Assembly: GCA_016703025.1 (NCBI GenBank)
Contig: JADJCV010000002.1
Coordinates: 62,001 to 126,000, forward strand
DNA: 64,000 nucleotides
Direction: 5' to 3'
DNA from: Candidatus Avedoeria danica
Lineage (GTDB): Bacteria; Chloroflexota; Anaerolineae; Epilineales; Epilineaceae
Below the pieces are notes generated by a model that ran no database searches, was not told where the DNA came from, and was given only the letters and a program-made list of their open reading frames with translations. The position numbers and the translations under genes were made by a program. Positions 27,091-35,755 of this stretch are shown here, one piece after another (the stretch's first letter is position 1; every line of letters begins with the position of its first letter).

Positions 27091-30000
27091 ATGGCTGAGC
27101 AAGGGTACTACCGCTACCCCACCGTCCACGACGATGTGCTGATCTTCACTTCCGAGGACGATCTCTGGCGGGCTTCCGTCCGGGGCGGCCCGGCGCACCG
27201 CCTGACCGCCGGCCAGGCGATGGCCAGCGAGCCGGCGCTGTCGCCCGACGGCCGCCAAGTGGCCTACGTCGGGCGCGAGGAAGGCGGGCCGGAAGTCTAC
27301 CGGATGCCTTCAGGCGGCGGACGCGTCGAGCGCTTGACGTTCATGGGCGCCGACGCGCACGTCCTCGGCTGGACGCCCGACGGCGCCGGGATCGTGTTCT
27401 CGTCCAACGCCGCACAGCCGTTCCCGGCCCTCTACCGCGCCCATGTCGTGCCGGCCGACGGCGGCGCGGTGCGGCAGCTGCCCTTCGGTCCGCTGGCGAG
27501 CGTGGCGATCGGCCCGGCCACGGCCGCCGGCCACGCCGCCGTGCTGTGCCGCCACGCGCTCGACATCGCCCGCTGGAAGCGCTACCGCGGGGGTCTGACC
27601 GGCGAGCTCTGGGTCGACGCCGCGGGCGACGGCGATTGGCGCGGCCTGATCACCCTCGCGGGCAACGTCGCCCGGCCGTTCTGGTTCGGTGGCCGGATCT
27701 GGTTCGTCAGCGACCACGAGGGCGTCGGCAACCTGTACAGCTGCACCGTCGACGGCGCGGACCTCGCCCGCCACACCGACCACGCCGACTACTACGTCCG
27801 CTGGCCCGCCACGGACGGCCGGACGATCGTGTACACCGCCGGCGCCGACATCTGGCGGCTGACGCCCGACGCGCCCGACCCGCACGAATCGCAGCCGCAG
27901 CGGATCCCGATCACGTGGGCCGGCGCGCGGGCGCAGCACCAGCGCCGCTTCGCGAGCCCGAGCCGCTACCTGCACGGCTGGTCCATCCACCCGAAGGGCC
28001 ACAGCGTGGCCGTGACGGCGCGCGGCAAGACGTACGTCATGGGGAACCACGACGGGGCGGTGCTGCCGCTGCACGCCGAGCCGGCCCGCACGCGCCTGGC
28101 CACGTGGCTGCCGGACGGCCGCCGCCTGGCGGTCGTGAGCGACGCCGGCGGCGAGGACACGCTCGTCATCCACACGATGGACGGCAGCGCACCCCCGCTA
28201 AGGTTCGACGTCCTCGACCTCGGCCGCCCGACGGAGCTGTCCGTCTCGCCCGCGGGCGATGTCGTCGCGGTGGCGAACCACCGGCTCGAACTCCTCTCGA
28301 TCGACATCGAGACGATGACGCTCAAGCGCCTCGATCAGAGTCCGGACGAGCGGATCACCGGCCTGGCGTGGTCGCCCGACGGCCGCTGGCTGGCGTACGC
28401 CTTCCCGGCTTCGGCCCAGACGTCGATCATCAAGCTGGCTGAGCTCGCGACCGGTGAGGCGCATGCCGTCACCCGGCCGGTGCTGCGCGATCTGGCCCCG
28501 GCCTGGGATCCCGGCGGCAAGTACCTCTACTTCCTGTCCTATCGCGACTTCACCCCGGTGTACGACCGCCTCCACTTCGATCTCGGCTTCCCGCGCGGCA
28601 TGCGCCCCTATCTGTTGACGCTCCGCGCCGACCTCGACTCCCCGTTCCGCCCGATGCCGCCCGCACCGGGCGAGGCGCCCGTCGACGGCGCGGAGGGCGA
28701 CGACGCGACGCCGGGCGACGCCGGGGGCAAGGCGGGCGAGAGACCGGCCGAAGCGCGCGACACGGTGGGCGAGCCACCGGACGACGCAGGGGACGACGCG
28801 GGCGATCAGGCGGGCGATCAGGCGGGCGTACAGGCGCAGGGCAAGGCGGAGGACAAGTCCGGTTCCGGCCCGCCGCCGCTGCGGATCGACCTCGACGGCA
28901 TCGCCGAGCGGATCGTGGCGTTCCCGGTGGCTGAGGGCACGTACGGCCAAGTGCGGGGCATCGACGGCAAGGTGCTCTACACGTCCTTCGGCATCCCGGG
29001 TGCGGCCGGCACCGCCGAGGGCGATCGGCCGGCCGGCGGCCAGCTCATCGCGTGGGACTTCGGCGAGCGCAGGAGCGAGACGCTGGCCGACGGCGTGCAG
29101 GCGTTCGACGTCTCGCGCGACGGCAAGACGATGATCTACCGCGCCGACCGGCGGCTCCGCGTCGGGAAGGCGGGCGTCAAGCCGCCGACGGATGGCGGCA
29201 ACAGCCGGAAGACAGGCTGGGTCGATCTCGACCGCATCCGCGTTTCCGTCGACCCGACGGCCGAATGGGCGCAGATGTTCCGGGAGGCCTGGCGGCTGCA
29301 GCGCGACCACTTCTGGACGGCCGACATGGCCGGCATCGACTGGCTGCACGTCTATGAGCGCTACTTTCCGCTGCTCGAGCGCGTCGCCAGCCGGGCCGAG
29401 TTCTCCGACCTGATGTGGGAGATGCAGGGCGAGCTCGGCACGTCGCACGCCTACGAGTACGGCGGTGACTACCGCACCGGCCCCGACTTCCCGCGCGGCT
29501 ACCTCGGCGCCGACTTCGAGGCCGACCCGGCCGGCGCAGGCTGGATCGTCAGCCGGATCATCGCCGGCGATCCGTGGGACGAGGCGGCCAGCTCGCCCCT
29601 GGCGCGCCCCGGCATGGACATCCGCCCCGGCGATCGCCTGATCGCGATCGACGGCCAGCGCCTCGATCCGCTGCGCTCGCCCGGGGCCGCGCTGGTCCTC
29701 CGCGCCGGCACGGATGTCTTCCTGGAGTTCGCGGCGCGCGCAGGGGCGAACCCGGACGCCGCGCAGCCGGCCGATGCCGCGGGCCGTGCTTCCGACGACG
29801 CGCCGTTCGATGCCGACCTGTCCGATAGTGTCGCTCCGTCCGATGCCGCTCCGTCCGACGCCATGCCGTCCGATGGCGATGCGATCGCCGGCGCCTCGCC
29901 CTCATCCGCCGGCCGTTCGTTCACGGTCCGCACGCTGCGCGACGAGACCGCGCTGCGTTACCGCGCGTGGGTCGACGGCAACCGGGCGGCCGTTCACGCG

Positions 30001-30639
30001 GCGAGCGACGGCCGGGTGGGCTACGTCCACGTGCCGGACATGGGCCCAGGTGGCTACGCCGAGTTCCACCGCGGCTTCCTGGCCGAGTCCGATCGCCCGG
30101 CGCTCATCGTCGACGTCCGCTACAACCGCGGCGGGCACGTGTCCTCGCTCCTCCTCGAAAAGCTCGCTCGGCGACGGATCGGCTACGACGTCCGCCGCTG
30201 GGGCGATCCGATCCCGTACCCGGTCGAGTCCGTCGCCGGCCCGATCATCGCGCTGTGCAATGCCCTGTCCGGCTCCGACGGCGACATGTTCAGCCACGCC
30301 TTCAAGCTGATGGGCCTCGGTCCGCTCATCGGCACGCGCACGTGGGGTGGCGTGGTGGGCATCTGGCCGCGCGAGACGCTGTCCGACGGCGGCACGACGA
30401 CGCAGCCCGAGTACAGCTTCTGGTTCAACGACGTCGGCTGGGGGCTCGAGAACCACGGTGCCGTCCCGGACATCGAGGTCCGCTTCCCGCCGCAGGACGA
30501 CGCCGCCGGGCGCGACCCGCAGCTCGAGCGCGGGATTGCCGAGGCGCTGGCGCGGTTGGCGGCGATGACGACGATGCGGCCGACGTTTGGGGAGGCGCCG
30601 CGGCGGGTGCTGCCGGGTGGCGGGGCGGAGCGGCGATAA
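27091..30639 (+). CDS. tri: tricorn protease homologue
   Basis: The 1182-residue protein matches tricorn architecture: a six- and a seven-bladed propeller (about residues 1-620, motifs such as ALSPDGRQVAYVG), a helical region, a PDZ domain and a C-terminal serine protease. Catalytic elements are visible: TSHAYEYGG (Ser-His pair, about residue 783), SGSDGDMF with the nucleophile Ser (about residue 1061) and GLENHG with a candidate Glu (about residue 1119). Tricorn trims peptides made by the proteasome. It is longer than the archaeal enzyme because of two low-complexity Asp/Gly/Ala/Pro inserts (about residues 523-591 and 888-940). GAGG lies about 6 bases before the ATG. No signal peptide, so probably cytosolic. 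Confidence 0.93.
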   Translation: MAEQGYYRYPTVHDDVLIFTSEDDLWRASVRGGPAHRLTAGQAMASEPALSPDGRQVAYVGREEGGPEVYRMPSGGGRVERLTFMGADAHVLGWTPDGAGIVFSSNAAQPFPALYRAHVVPADGGAVRQLPFGPLASVAIGPATAAGHAAVLCRHALDIARWKRYRGGLTGELWVDAAGDGDWRGLITLAGNVARPFWFGGRIWFVSDHEGVGNLYSCTVDGADLARHTDHADYYVRWPATDGRTIVYTAGADIWRLTPDAPDPHESQPQRIPITWAGARAQHQRRFASPSRYLHGWSIHPKGHSVAVTARGKTYVMGNHDGAVLPLHAEPARTRLATWLPDGRRLAVVSDAGGEDTLVIHTMDGSAPPLRFDVLDLGRPTELSVSPAGDVVAVANHRLELLSIDIETMTLKRLDQSPDERITGLAWSPDGRWLAYAFPASAQTSIIKLAELATGEAHAVTRPVLRDLAPAWDPGGKYLYFLSYRDFTPVYDRLHFDLGFPRGMRPYLLTLRADLDSPFRPMPPAPGEAPVDGAEGDDATPGDAGGKAGERPAEARDTVGEPPDDAGDDAGDQAGDQAGVQAQGKAEDKSGSGPPPLRIDLDGIAERIVAFPVAEGTYGQVRGIDGKVLYTSFGIPGAAGTAEGDRPAGGQLIAWDFGERRSETLADGVQAFDVSRDGKTMIYRADRRLRVGKAGVKPPTDGGNSRKTGWVDLDRIRVSVDPTAEWAQMFREAWRLQRDHFWTADMAGIDWLHVYERYFPLLERVASRAEFSDLMWEMQGELGTSHAYEYGGDYRTGPDFPRGYLGADFEADPAGAGWIVSRIIAGDPWDEAASSPLARPGMDIRPGDRLIAIDGQRLDPLRSPGAALVLRAGTDVFLEFAARAGANPDAAQPADAAGRASDDAPFDADLSDSVAPSDAAPSDAMPSDGDAIAGASPSSAGRSFTVRTLRDETALRYRAWVDGNRAAVHAASDGRVGYVHVPDMGPGGYAEFHRGFLAESDRPALIVDVRYNRGGHVSSLLLEKLARRRIGYDVRRWGDPIPYPVESVAGPIIALCNALSGSDGDMFSHAFKLMGLGPLIGTRTWGGVVGIWPRETLSDGGTTTQPEYSFWFNDVGWGLENHGAVPDIEVRFPPQDDAAGRDPQLERGIAEALARLAAMTTMRPTFGEAPRRVLPGGGAERR

Positions 30640-30692
30640 GACCGTCGACCGCCCAAACGGCCGATCGCCATCGAGCCACCGAACGCCATCGA

Positions 30693-32315
30693 TCAACCGC
30701 CCGCCCGCCAGGTCGCCAGAAACAGCGGCGTTCGAAAGCAAACGCGCTCGTCGTCCCCAACCGCAAGCAGCCCGAGGTCAAGCCCCGCGCGCAGCGCCGC
30801 CTCGAGGTCGTCACCCGTCCATCCGCCGGCCGCCGCGATGGCTTCCGGATCCGCCACCCGACCCGCCCGCTCCAGCCCCGCCACCACATCGACGACCCGC
30901 CGCACCGCCGGCGGAGCCGCGCGCCATGCGCCGGACCAGAGTCGTGCGTACAGGTCGCCCGCCCGCCCTGCGCCGGCACGCAGGCGCTCGGCGACGGTGT
31001 CGACGGGCGCCGCGCGCAGCTCGCTGGCCGCCAGCAGGATCGCCGCCGGATGTCCGGCCGCGGCCGCCACGAGGCTGTCGAGCGCGTGGTCCGACGCCGC
31101 GGCGACGCCGTACAGCGCGCGGCGGCGGCACTCGTGGCGCAAGAGCGCGAGCGCGGCGGTTGGATCCAGGGCGGGCATCGGCACGGTCTGGGCCGTCTGG
31201 AAGGCGCCCCATCCGAGCCGGCTCGTGATCAGCCAGCGCGGGCCGGCGCCCACGCGCGCGATGGCGCGCGCGACCGCCCACATCTCGCGCGCGTCGTCGA
31301 CGCCGTCGACGACGATGAGCGCGTCGCCGGTGGAACCGAGGGCGCGGCCGGCGGCGAGCACAGACCGTCCGGCGGCCGCCGCGCCGCCGATCGGGGAGGC
31401 GATCGCATCGGGTCTGGCCGCCCGCGCGTCGCGCAGATCCTCGGTGGCCACGGCCGTCGACCACCGCCCGGCGGGCGCCTCCTCGCGCAGCGTCGGGCGG
31501 GCGAGCGGCCGGTCGACGATCCCGGCATCATCGATGACCCCGGCCCCGCCGGGCACCGGTCGCCGACGCCGATCGCACGCGCGCAACCAGGCCGCGTGCG
31601 CTTTCGTTTCTGCGTCCAGCAGCTGTCGCAGGAGGGCAGCGGCGACGGTCGACTTGCCGCTGCCGCCCGGTCCGGTCAGCACGAGAACCGGCGAATGGCG
31701 GTTGTCCGCCCACCACGTCCGCAACTGCGCGTGGATCCGGTCGACCCCGAACAGCTGACCGCCGTTCGGGGAGGGCAGGCGGTGTCGCAGCTGTGTGCGG
31801 CGGTGCTCCGCCGCCGCGCCGGCCTCGAGGAGGCGCAAACGGTGGGCGATGATGTCGAGGCCGAGTCCGAGGCGGCGCTGCACCGTTCGCGGGTGGCGCC
31901 CGGACACCAGCGCCGCCAGGCGGCTGGTCGAGAGGCCGAGGTCGGGGCGCAGGTAGAGGTGGTACACGGCGCTGCACCCTTCGAGCGCGGCGTCGTCGGT
32001 GCTGAAGTCCAGCCGCACGCGCTCGAGCGCTGCGGAAGGATCGGCGCCGCGGCGCGCCGTCGGGGGTTCGCTGAACGGACCGTCCTCCGCAGCCCCGCCC
32101 GCCCGCCGCCGCGCGAGCTCGGCCTCGACGGTCTCGCACAGCACTTGGCCGAGCGCCCATTGCCGGCTCGATCGCGTGACCGGGCTGCCGTGGCGATCGA
32201 GCAGGCGCGAGACGAGGACGAGGTCGGCCAGCGGGCCGTCGGCCGGTGTGCGGTCGGACCAGAGCTGGCGCAGCGCGATCCGGACGGCGCGCGGCGTGAT
32301 CGCGTCGGCGCTCAC
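30693..32315 (-). CDS. NB-ARC-like P-loop ATPase with N-terminal helical domain
   Basis: The 540-residue protein has an N-terminal helical region, then a P-loop GPGGSGKST (about residues 208-216) and an ALIVVDGVDD Walker B-like segment (about residue 330). PRWLITSRL follows, matching the sensor of NB-ARC/STAND ATPases, and the helical C-terminus follows the WHD pattern. STAND proteins act as ligand-gated regulators. The GTG at 32315 overlaps the stop codon of the upstream LuxR-type gene (GTGA), so the two are translationally coupled and probably act together. The longer ATG frame would run through that gene. No sensor repeats are present at the C-terminus. Confidence 0.75.
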   Translation of the reverse strand: MSADAITPRAVRIALRQLWSDRTPADGPLADLVLVSRLLDRHGSPVTRSSRQWALGQVLCETVEAELARRRAGGAAEDGPFSEPPTARRGADPSAALERVRLDFSTDDAALEGCSAVYHLYLRPDLGLSTSRLAALVSGRHPRTVQRRLGLGLDIIAHRLRLLEAGAAAEHRRTQLRHRLPSPNGGQLFGVDRIHAQLRTWWADNRHSPVLVLTGPGGSGKSTVAAALLRQLLDAETKAHAAWLRACDRRRRPVPGGAGVIDDAGIVDRPLARPTLREEAPAGRWSTAVATEDLRDARAARPDAIASPIGGAAAAGRSVLAAGRALGSTGDALIVVDGVDDAREMWAVARAIARVGAGPRWLITSRLGWGAFQTAQTVPMPALDPTAALALLRHECRRRALYGVAAASDHALDSLVAAAAGHPAAILLAASELRAAPVDTVAERLRAGAGRAGDLYARLWSGAWRAAPPAVRRVVDVVAGLERAGRVADPEAIAAAGGWTGDDLEAALRAGLDLGLLAVGDDERVCFRTPLFLATWRAGG

Positions 32316-32653
32316 CGCCGCGGCCCCGCCGATGACCGCGCCGCGCCGCCGAAGAGGCCGATGCGGTGCGCCCAGGCGACGACCTGGTGGGCCGTGCCGA
32401 AGCCGGTGTTCCGGTAGATCGCCGAGATCACTTTGTCGCACGTGCTGCGGCTGCGGCGGAGTCGGCAGGCGATCTCCGGGCGATCCAGCCCCTCGCACAG
32501 CGCGACGACCACGGCGCGCTCGCGGCGGCTGAGACAGCTGGCCGGTGGGTCGACACGCGGATCGTTGCCCGCCCGTTCGATCGGCGAGAGCGCCGCGGCG
32601 AGGGGCGGCCGCGCGGCGAGCGGTGCGGCGGGGCGAACGGGCGGCGGCGGCAT
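32312..32653 (-). CDS. LuxR/GerE-type helix-turn-helix protein
   Basis: The 113-residue protein has a Pro/Ala-rich N-terminus and a C-terminal LuxR-type DNA-binding domain (about residues 40-102): LSRRERAVVVALCEGL, EIACRLRRSRSTCDKVISAIYR and TAHQVVAWAHRIGL fit the family's helix order. AGGAG lies 7 bases before the ATG. It has no receiver domain, so its input probably comes from the coupled ATPase gene whose start overlaps its stop. Together they resemble a split MalT-like STAND regulator. Confidence 0.8.
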   Translation of the reverse strand: MPPPPVRPAAPLAARPPLAAALSPIERAGNDPRVDPPASCLSRRERAVVVALCEGLDRPEIACRLRRSRSTCDKVISAIYRNTGFGTAHQVVAWAHRIGLFGGAARSSAGPRR

Positions 32654-32735
32654 GCGGTTGGCTCCTGGCGGCGGCGGCGGGCGCCGCGATCCGGTTCAGG
32701 ATGCCAGGATAGGAACTGGGTGTTTCGCGGGTGTC

Positions 32736-34055
32736 TCAGGCCCCGCTGTCGCCACCGCGCCGGCCCGCATCGCGCAGCAGGCGGGCGATGGCGGCGGCGA
32801 GGCGGTCGGGGTCGTGGCGGGTGGGCTGGGCGTCGCTGATCAGGTCGGCGAGCATGAGGTCGGGCACGTAGCCGTTGCGGCTCGAGCCGAGGATGGGCGG
32901 GACGAGCGGCAGCTTGGGGTTGCGCTCGAGCGGCGCCAGGTTGTCGTTGGCGAGGACGATGTCGATCACCGGGCGGCCGAGGTGACGGCGCAGGGCCTCG
33001 ACGTGGTCCTCCAGGCTGTAGCCGTCCGTTTCGCCGGGCTGCGTGGCCACGTTCGCCACATAGACCACGGGCGCGCGGGTGGCCTCGAGGGCCGCCGCGA
33101 TGTCCGGGACCAGGAGGTTGGGCAGGACGCTGGTGTAGAGGCTTCCCGGACCGAGGATGATGAGGTCGGCGTCCAGGATCGCGGCGACGGCTTCGGGGTA
33201 GGCGGCCGGCGCGTCGGGCTCGAGGAAGACGCGGCGGATCGGCGCCTCGCCGTGCGGGACGCGGGACTCGCCGGCCATCACGCGGTCGTCGGCCAGCTCG
33301 GCGAACAACGTGACGTGCGTCAGCGTGGACGGGACGATCCGGCCTCGGACCGCGAGGACGCGGCTCGACGCGCGCAGAGCGCTCTCGAAGCTGCCGGTGA
33401 TGCCGGTCATCGCGACGATGAACAGGTTGCCGAAGGCGTGACCGCCCAGCTCGGTGCCGTCGCCGAAGCGGTACTCGAACAGGCGCTGCATGAGCGGCTC
33501 GGTGTTCGCCAGCGCAGCGATGCACTGCCGGAAGTCGCCGGGCGGATGCACGCCGAGGCTCTGCCGCAACCGCCCGCTCGACCCGCCGTCGTCCGCCACG
33601 GTGACGATGGCCGTGATCTGGTCCGTGTGCTGTTTGAGGCCGCGCAGAAGCGTCGAGAGGCCGGTGCCGCCGCCGATCGCGACGATCTTGGCGTCCGAAC
33701 GGCGGCGGCGCCGGCGGTCGACGATGTCAACGAGCGCCGGCGAACCTTCGGGCGCGACGGCGGTCAGGAGCGAACGGTTCAGGCCGTACAGGCCGCCGAG
33801 CGCCATGCCGAGGCCGATGACGAGGAACAGGATGGCGCGCATCGCCTGAGGCAGGAACTGCAGCGTGGCGACGAAGAGGAAGGGCTGGACGTCGCCGGGG
33901 GCCGCCACGGTCCGGTAGGCGTCGATGAGCGTGTACGCGATCCCGAGTGCCATCGCCGTGATGCCGGCCAAGAGCAGGGCCAGCCAGCGCTTGACCTGCA
34001 TGCCGGGCATCAACCATTTGAGGGAGCGGCTCTTGGGCCAGTCGGGAAGGCGCAT
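32736..34055 (-). CDS. yvcK: YvcK/CofD-family protein with N-terminal membrane anchor
   Basis: The 439-residue protein has two N-terminal membrane segments (about residues 22-40 and 65-85) followed by the YvcK domain: KIVAIGGGTGLSTLLRGLK (about residue 122), TVADDGGSSGRLR, PPGDFRQCIAALA, HAFGNLFI and GPGSLYTSVLPNLLV are family signatures. YvcK binds UDP-GlcNAc-type nucleotides and is needed in Bacillus for growth on gluconeogenic substrates and cell shape. The membrane-anchored form appears in other Chloroflexota as well (from memory). The TTG at 34067 lacks a ribosome site; the ATG at 34055 is used. A 14-bp tandem repeat lies just upstream. Confidence 0.9.
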   Translation of the reverse strand: MRLPDWPKSRSLKWLMPGMQVKRWLALLLAGITAMALGIAYTLIDAYRTVAAPGDVQPFLFVATLQFLPQAMRAILFLVIGLGMALGGLYGLNRSLLTAVAPEGSPALVDIVDRRRRRRSDAKIVAIGGGTGLSTLLRGLKQHTDQITAIVTVADDGGSSGRLRQSLGVHPPGDFRQCIAALANTEPLMQRLFEYRFGDGTELGGHAFGNLFIVAMTGITGSFESALRASSRVLAVRGRIVPSTLTHVTLFAELADDRVMAGESRVPHGEAPIRRVFLEPDAPAAYPEAVAAILDADLIILGPGSLYTSVLPNLLVPDIAAALEATRAPVVYVANVATQPGETDGYSLEDHVEALRRHLGRPVIDIVLANDNLAPLERNPKLPLVPPILGSSRNGYVPDLMLADLISDAQPTRHDPDRLAAAIARLLRDAGRRGGDSGA

Positions 34056-34067
34056 CGGGCGCGACAA

Positions 34068-34095
34068 CTCTGCTGTGGCATCTCTGCTGTGGCAT
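34068..34095. repeat. 14-bp direct tandem repeat upstream of yvcK
   Basis: CTCTGCTGTGGCAT occurs twice in succession at 34068-34081 and 34082-34095, directly upstream of the yvcK start. Either slippage or a paired binding site. Confidence 0.5.
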
Positions 34096-34142
34096 CGGGA
34101 TGACGGCGGCGCGGCGGCCGCGCGGTTCGGACGGTGTCTCGT

Positions 34143-34442
34143 TCAGGCGTCGGCAGCCCAAGCGCGGAACAGCGCCATCAGGACGGTCTCGGCCTCGGCC
34201 GAGACATCGGCCGCGCGCAGCCGTCCGGTGGCGGCGATCGTGAGCTTCATTTGGTCGAGGTACAGCTGGCATGGCGGACAGAAGGAAAGGTGGAGCTCCA
34301 GCCGCTGCAGATCGTCGGGCGCCATCGCCCCCTCGAGGTAGTCGGTGATCGCGTCGACCAGTTTCTCGCACGTGAGCCGCGGGGCGCCGTGCAGATGCGC
34401 GTCCGGAACGTCCGCCGGTTGGGGTTCGATCGAGGGCTGCAT
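34143..34442 (-). CDS. zinc-finger anti-sigma factor
   Basis: The 99-residue protein carries the ZAS signature HLSFCPPC (about residues 51-58) in a short helical domain, preceded by CEKLVDAITDYLEGAM, as in RsrA/ChrR-type anti-sigma factors. It has no membrane segment, so it is a soluble sensor, perhaps of redox or metal stress. It follows the ECF sigma gene by 45 bases in the same orientation, and the pair should regulate each other. The ATG at 34442 directly follows a GTG; AAGGGATGA lies upstream. Confidence 0.85.
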   Translation of the reverse strand: MQPSIEPQPADVPDAHLHGAPRLTCEKLVDAITDYLEGAMAPDDLQRLELHLSFCPPCQLYLDQMKLTIAATGRLRAADVSAEAETVLMALFRAWAADA

Positions 34443-34487
34443 CACGCGGTCATCCCTTCAGCCATGTTCTGCCTCCCAGTGCCACGC

Positions 34488-35177
34488 TCAGGCGGCGTGG
34501 AGGTACGCTTCGAGCGCGTGCCGCACCGCCGTGCGGGCGCGGTGCAGCAGGACGCGCTGATTCGTCGCCGTGATGTCCAGCTCGTTACAAACCTCGTCGG
34601 CATCCCAGCCCATCACGTCCCGGAGCGTGATGACGGCGCGCTGCCTTTCCGGCAGCGCCGCGATCGCCGCGTCGACGACATCACGCGCTTCGGCAGCGAG
34701 CACGCGCCCTTCGGCATCGAGCCACGGCTCGGGCGGCGCCTGCCAGTAGCCCACCGTGCTGCTGCCGAGGCCCCAGAATCGGTCGGAATCGGCCGAGCCG
34801 CCATCGTCGTCGCCATCCTCCGTGGCGAAGGCCGAGAAGGGCACCGTGCGCGCCTCGCGGCGGCCGCGGGTGCGCGCCTTGTTGGCGACGATACGAAAGA
34901 TCCAGGTGCGGAGCGCGCTGCGTCCCTCGAACCCGTCGAGCCCCTGCAGCACGCCGACCCAGGCTTCCTGGACGACCTCTTCGGCCGTGGCGCGGTCGCG
35001 GACGAACAGCTGCGCCAAGCGCACCATCGACGGGTGCAGCTGGTGGACGATATCGGCGAACGCGGCCTCGTCCCCCCGCCGCAGCGCGTGAACCAACGCC
35101 ATGTCGCCGCCGAGGGCTGGATCACCGCTCGGCGCGATCACCGTCGCTGGCGCATCGGGGGCGATGCCGGTGCTCAC
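34488..35177 (-). CDS. ECF (group 4) RNA polymerase sigma factor
   Basis: The 229-residue protein has region 2 (QLHPSMVRLAQLFVRDRATAEEVVQEAWVGV then RTWIFRIVANKARTRGR, given here in parts) and region 4 (ALPERQRAVITLRDVMGWD, then a helix-turn-helix). An acidic linker of about 45 residues separates them. It directs RNA polymerase to a small regulon and is probably held by the adjacent ZAS anti-sigma factor. The GTG at 35177 has AGGAGTG about 9 bases upstream. It lies immediately outside the left end of the tRNA-Gln island, 43 bases from the repeat, so its promoter region abuts the integration site. Confidence 0.92.
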   Translation of the reverse strand: MSTGIAPDAPATVIAPSGDPALGGDMALVHALRRGDEAAFADIVHQLHPSMVRLAQLFVRDRATAEEVVQEAWVGVLQGLDGFEGRSALRTWIFRIVANKARTRGRREARTVPFSAFATEDGDDDGGSADSDRFWGLGSSTVGYWQAPPEPWLDAEGRVLAAEARDVVDAAIAALPERQRAVITLRDVMGWDADEVCNELDITATNQRVLLHRARTAVRHALEAYLHAA

Positions 35178-35219
35178 GATTCCGCACTCCTGTCGCGACG
35201 ACGCAGGTGCGCCGCCGAA

Positions 35220-35262
35220 GGCTGGGGGGCCGGGATTCGAACCCGGACTGACGGATTCAAAG
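35220..35262 (-). repeat. attL-like 43-bp copy of the tRNA-Gln 3' half
   Basis: These 43 bases are identical to 53580-53622, the discriminator-to-anticodon part of tRNA-Gln(TTG). The 5' half of the tRNA is absent here and the sequence diverges immediately after. This is the displaced-fragment arrangement left by site-specific integration into the 3' end of a tRNA gene. Confidence 0.85.
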
Positions 35263-35295
35263 GCTACGTAAGGGGAATCTTAGCCTTTGCCAGCC

Positions 35296-35401
35296 TGTGT
35301 CAGGGGATGCTAGCTTGTCTTGCGGCGGGTGGCCAGAACGGCGGCCAGCGGCCAGCATGTGACAGGATGTGTCAGTCAGGTTGGCATCACGGTTGGCATC
35401 A
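35296..35401. promoter_or_regulatory. left-end candidate integrase arm sites
   Basis: TGTGTCAG occurs at 35296-35303 and 35368-35375; TTGGCATCA at 35381-35389 and 35393-35401, with a 12-bp period. The GGCATCA pair matches the pair at the right end of the island in sequence and spacing. Confidence 0.45.
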
Positions 35402-35408
35402 ACTGGCG

Positions 35409-35690
35409 TCAGGGCTGTGGCGCCTCGTCCGCGAGCAGGTCGGCCACGATGATCGCGGCGATCTCCTCGTCCGACTCGTCGCCGAAGTCGTAGCACCGAC
35501 GCGGCGACGCGCTCGCCGTCGGGACGGTGGCGATCAGTGTGGTTCGCTTGTCCGGCCGGCGTGCGCGTCGTGGCGAGCGCTCGGCAACGTGGCTTTGGGT
35601 GGGCGATTGCCAGTCATGTTCACTCTCCCTGACGCGGTCGGTAGGGGCGGGCGCTCGGGCGTTCATGAGCGCCACGCGGACGCCCTGCAC
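35409..35690 (-). CDS. small hypothetical protein just inside the island
   Basis: A 93-codon ORF at the left end of the island. Its C-terminal part has an acidic, ordered-looking stretch (CYDFGDESDEEIAAIIVADL), while the N-terminal 40 residues are Arg/Ala/Pro-rich and may be non-coding. A shorter start at the second Met (35666) is possible. No ribosome site is convincing. Its position next to the att repeat is where an excisionase or integrase fragment would be expected, but it matches neither. Confidence 0.35.
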   Translation of the reverse strand: MQGVRVALMNARAPAPTDRVRESEHDWQSPTQSHVAERSPRRARRPDKRTTLIATVPTASASPRRCYDFGDESDEEIAAIIVADLLADEAPQP

Positions 35691-35755
35691 CGCGTTGTCT
35701 GACGACGTGGGCCGCGTTCATCTCGATGACGTGCTCACGATGCGGACCCAGTCCA

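Noticed and set aside
23061..27092. Very long second minus-strand frame over the vWA copy
   Set aside because: Arg-rich shadow frame with no domain features; the true frame has signal peptide, vWA sites and a ribosome site.
35220..35262. A second tRNA-Gln gene
   Set aside because: Only the 3' half is present; the 5' acceptor strand, D-arm and the 5' side of the anticodon arm are absent, so it is an att-type fragment.
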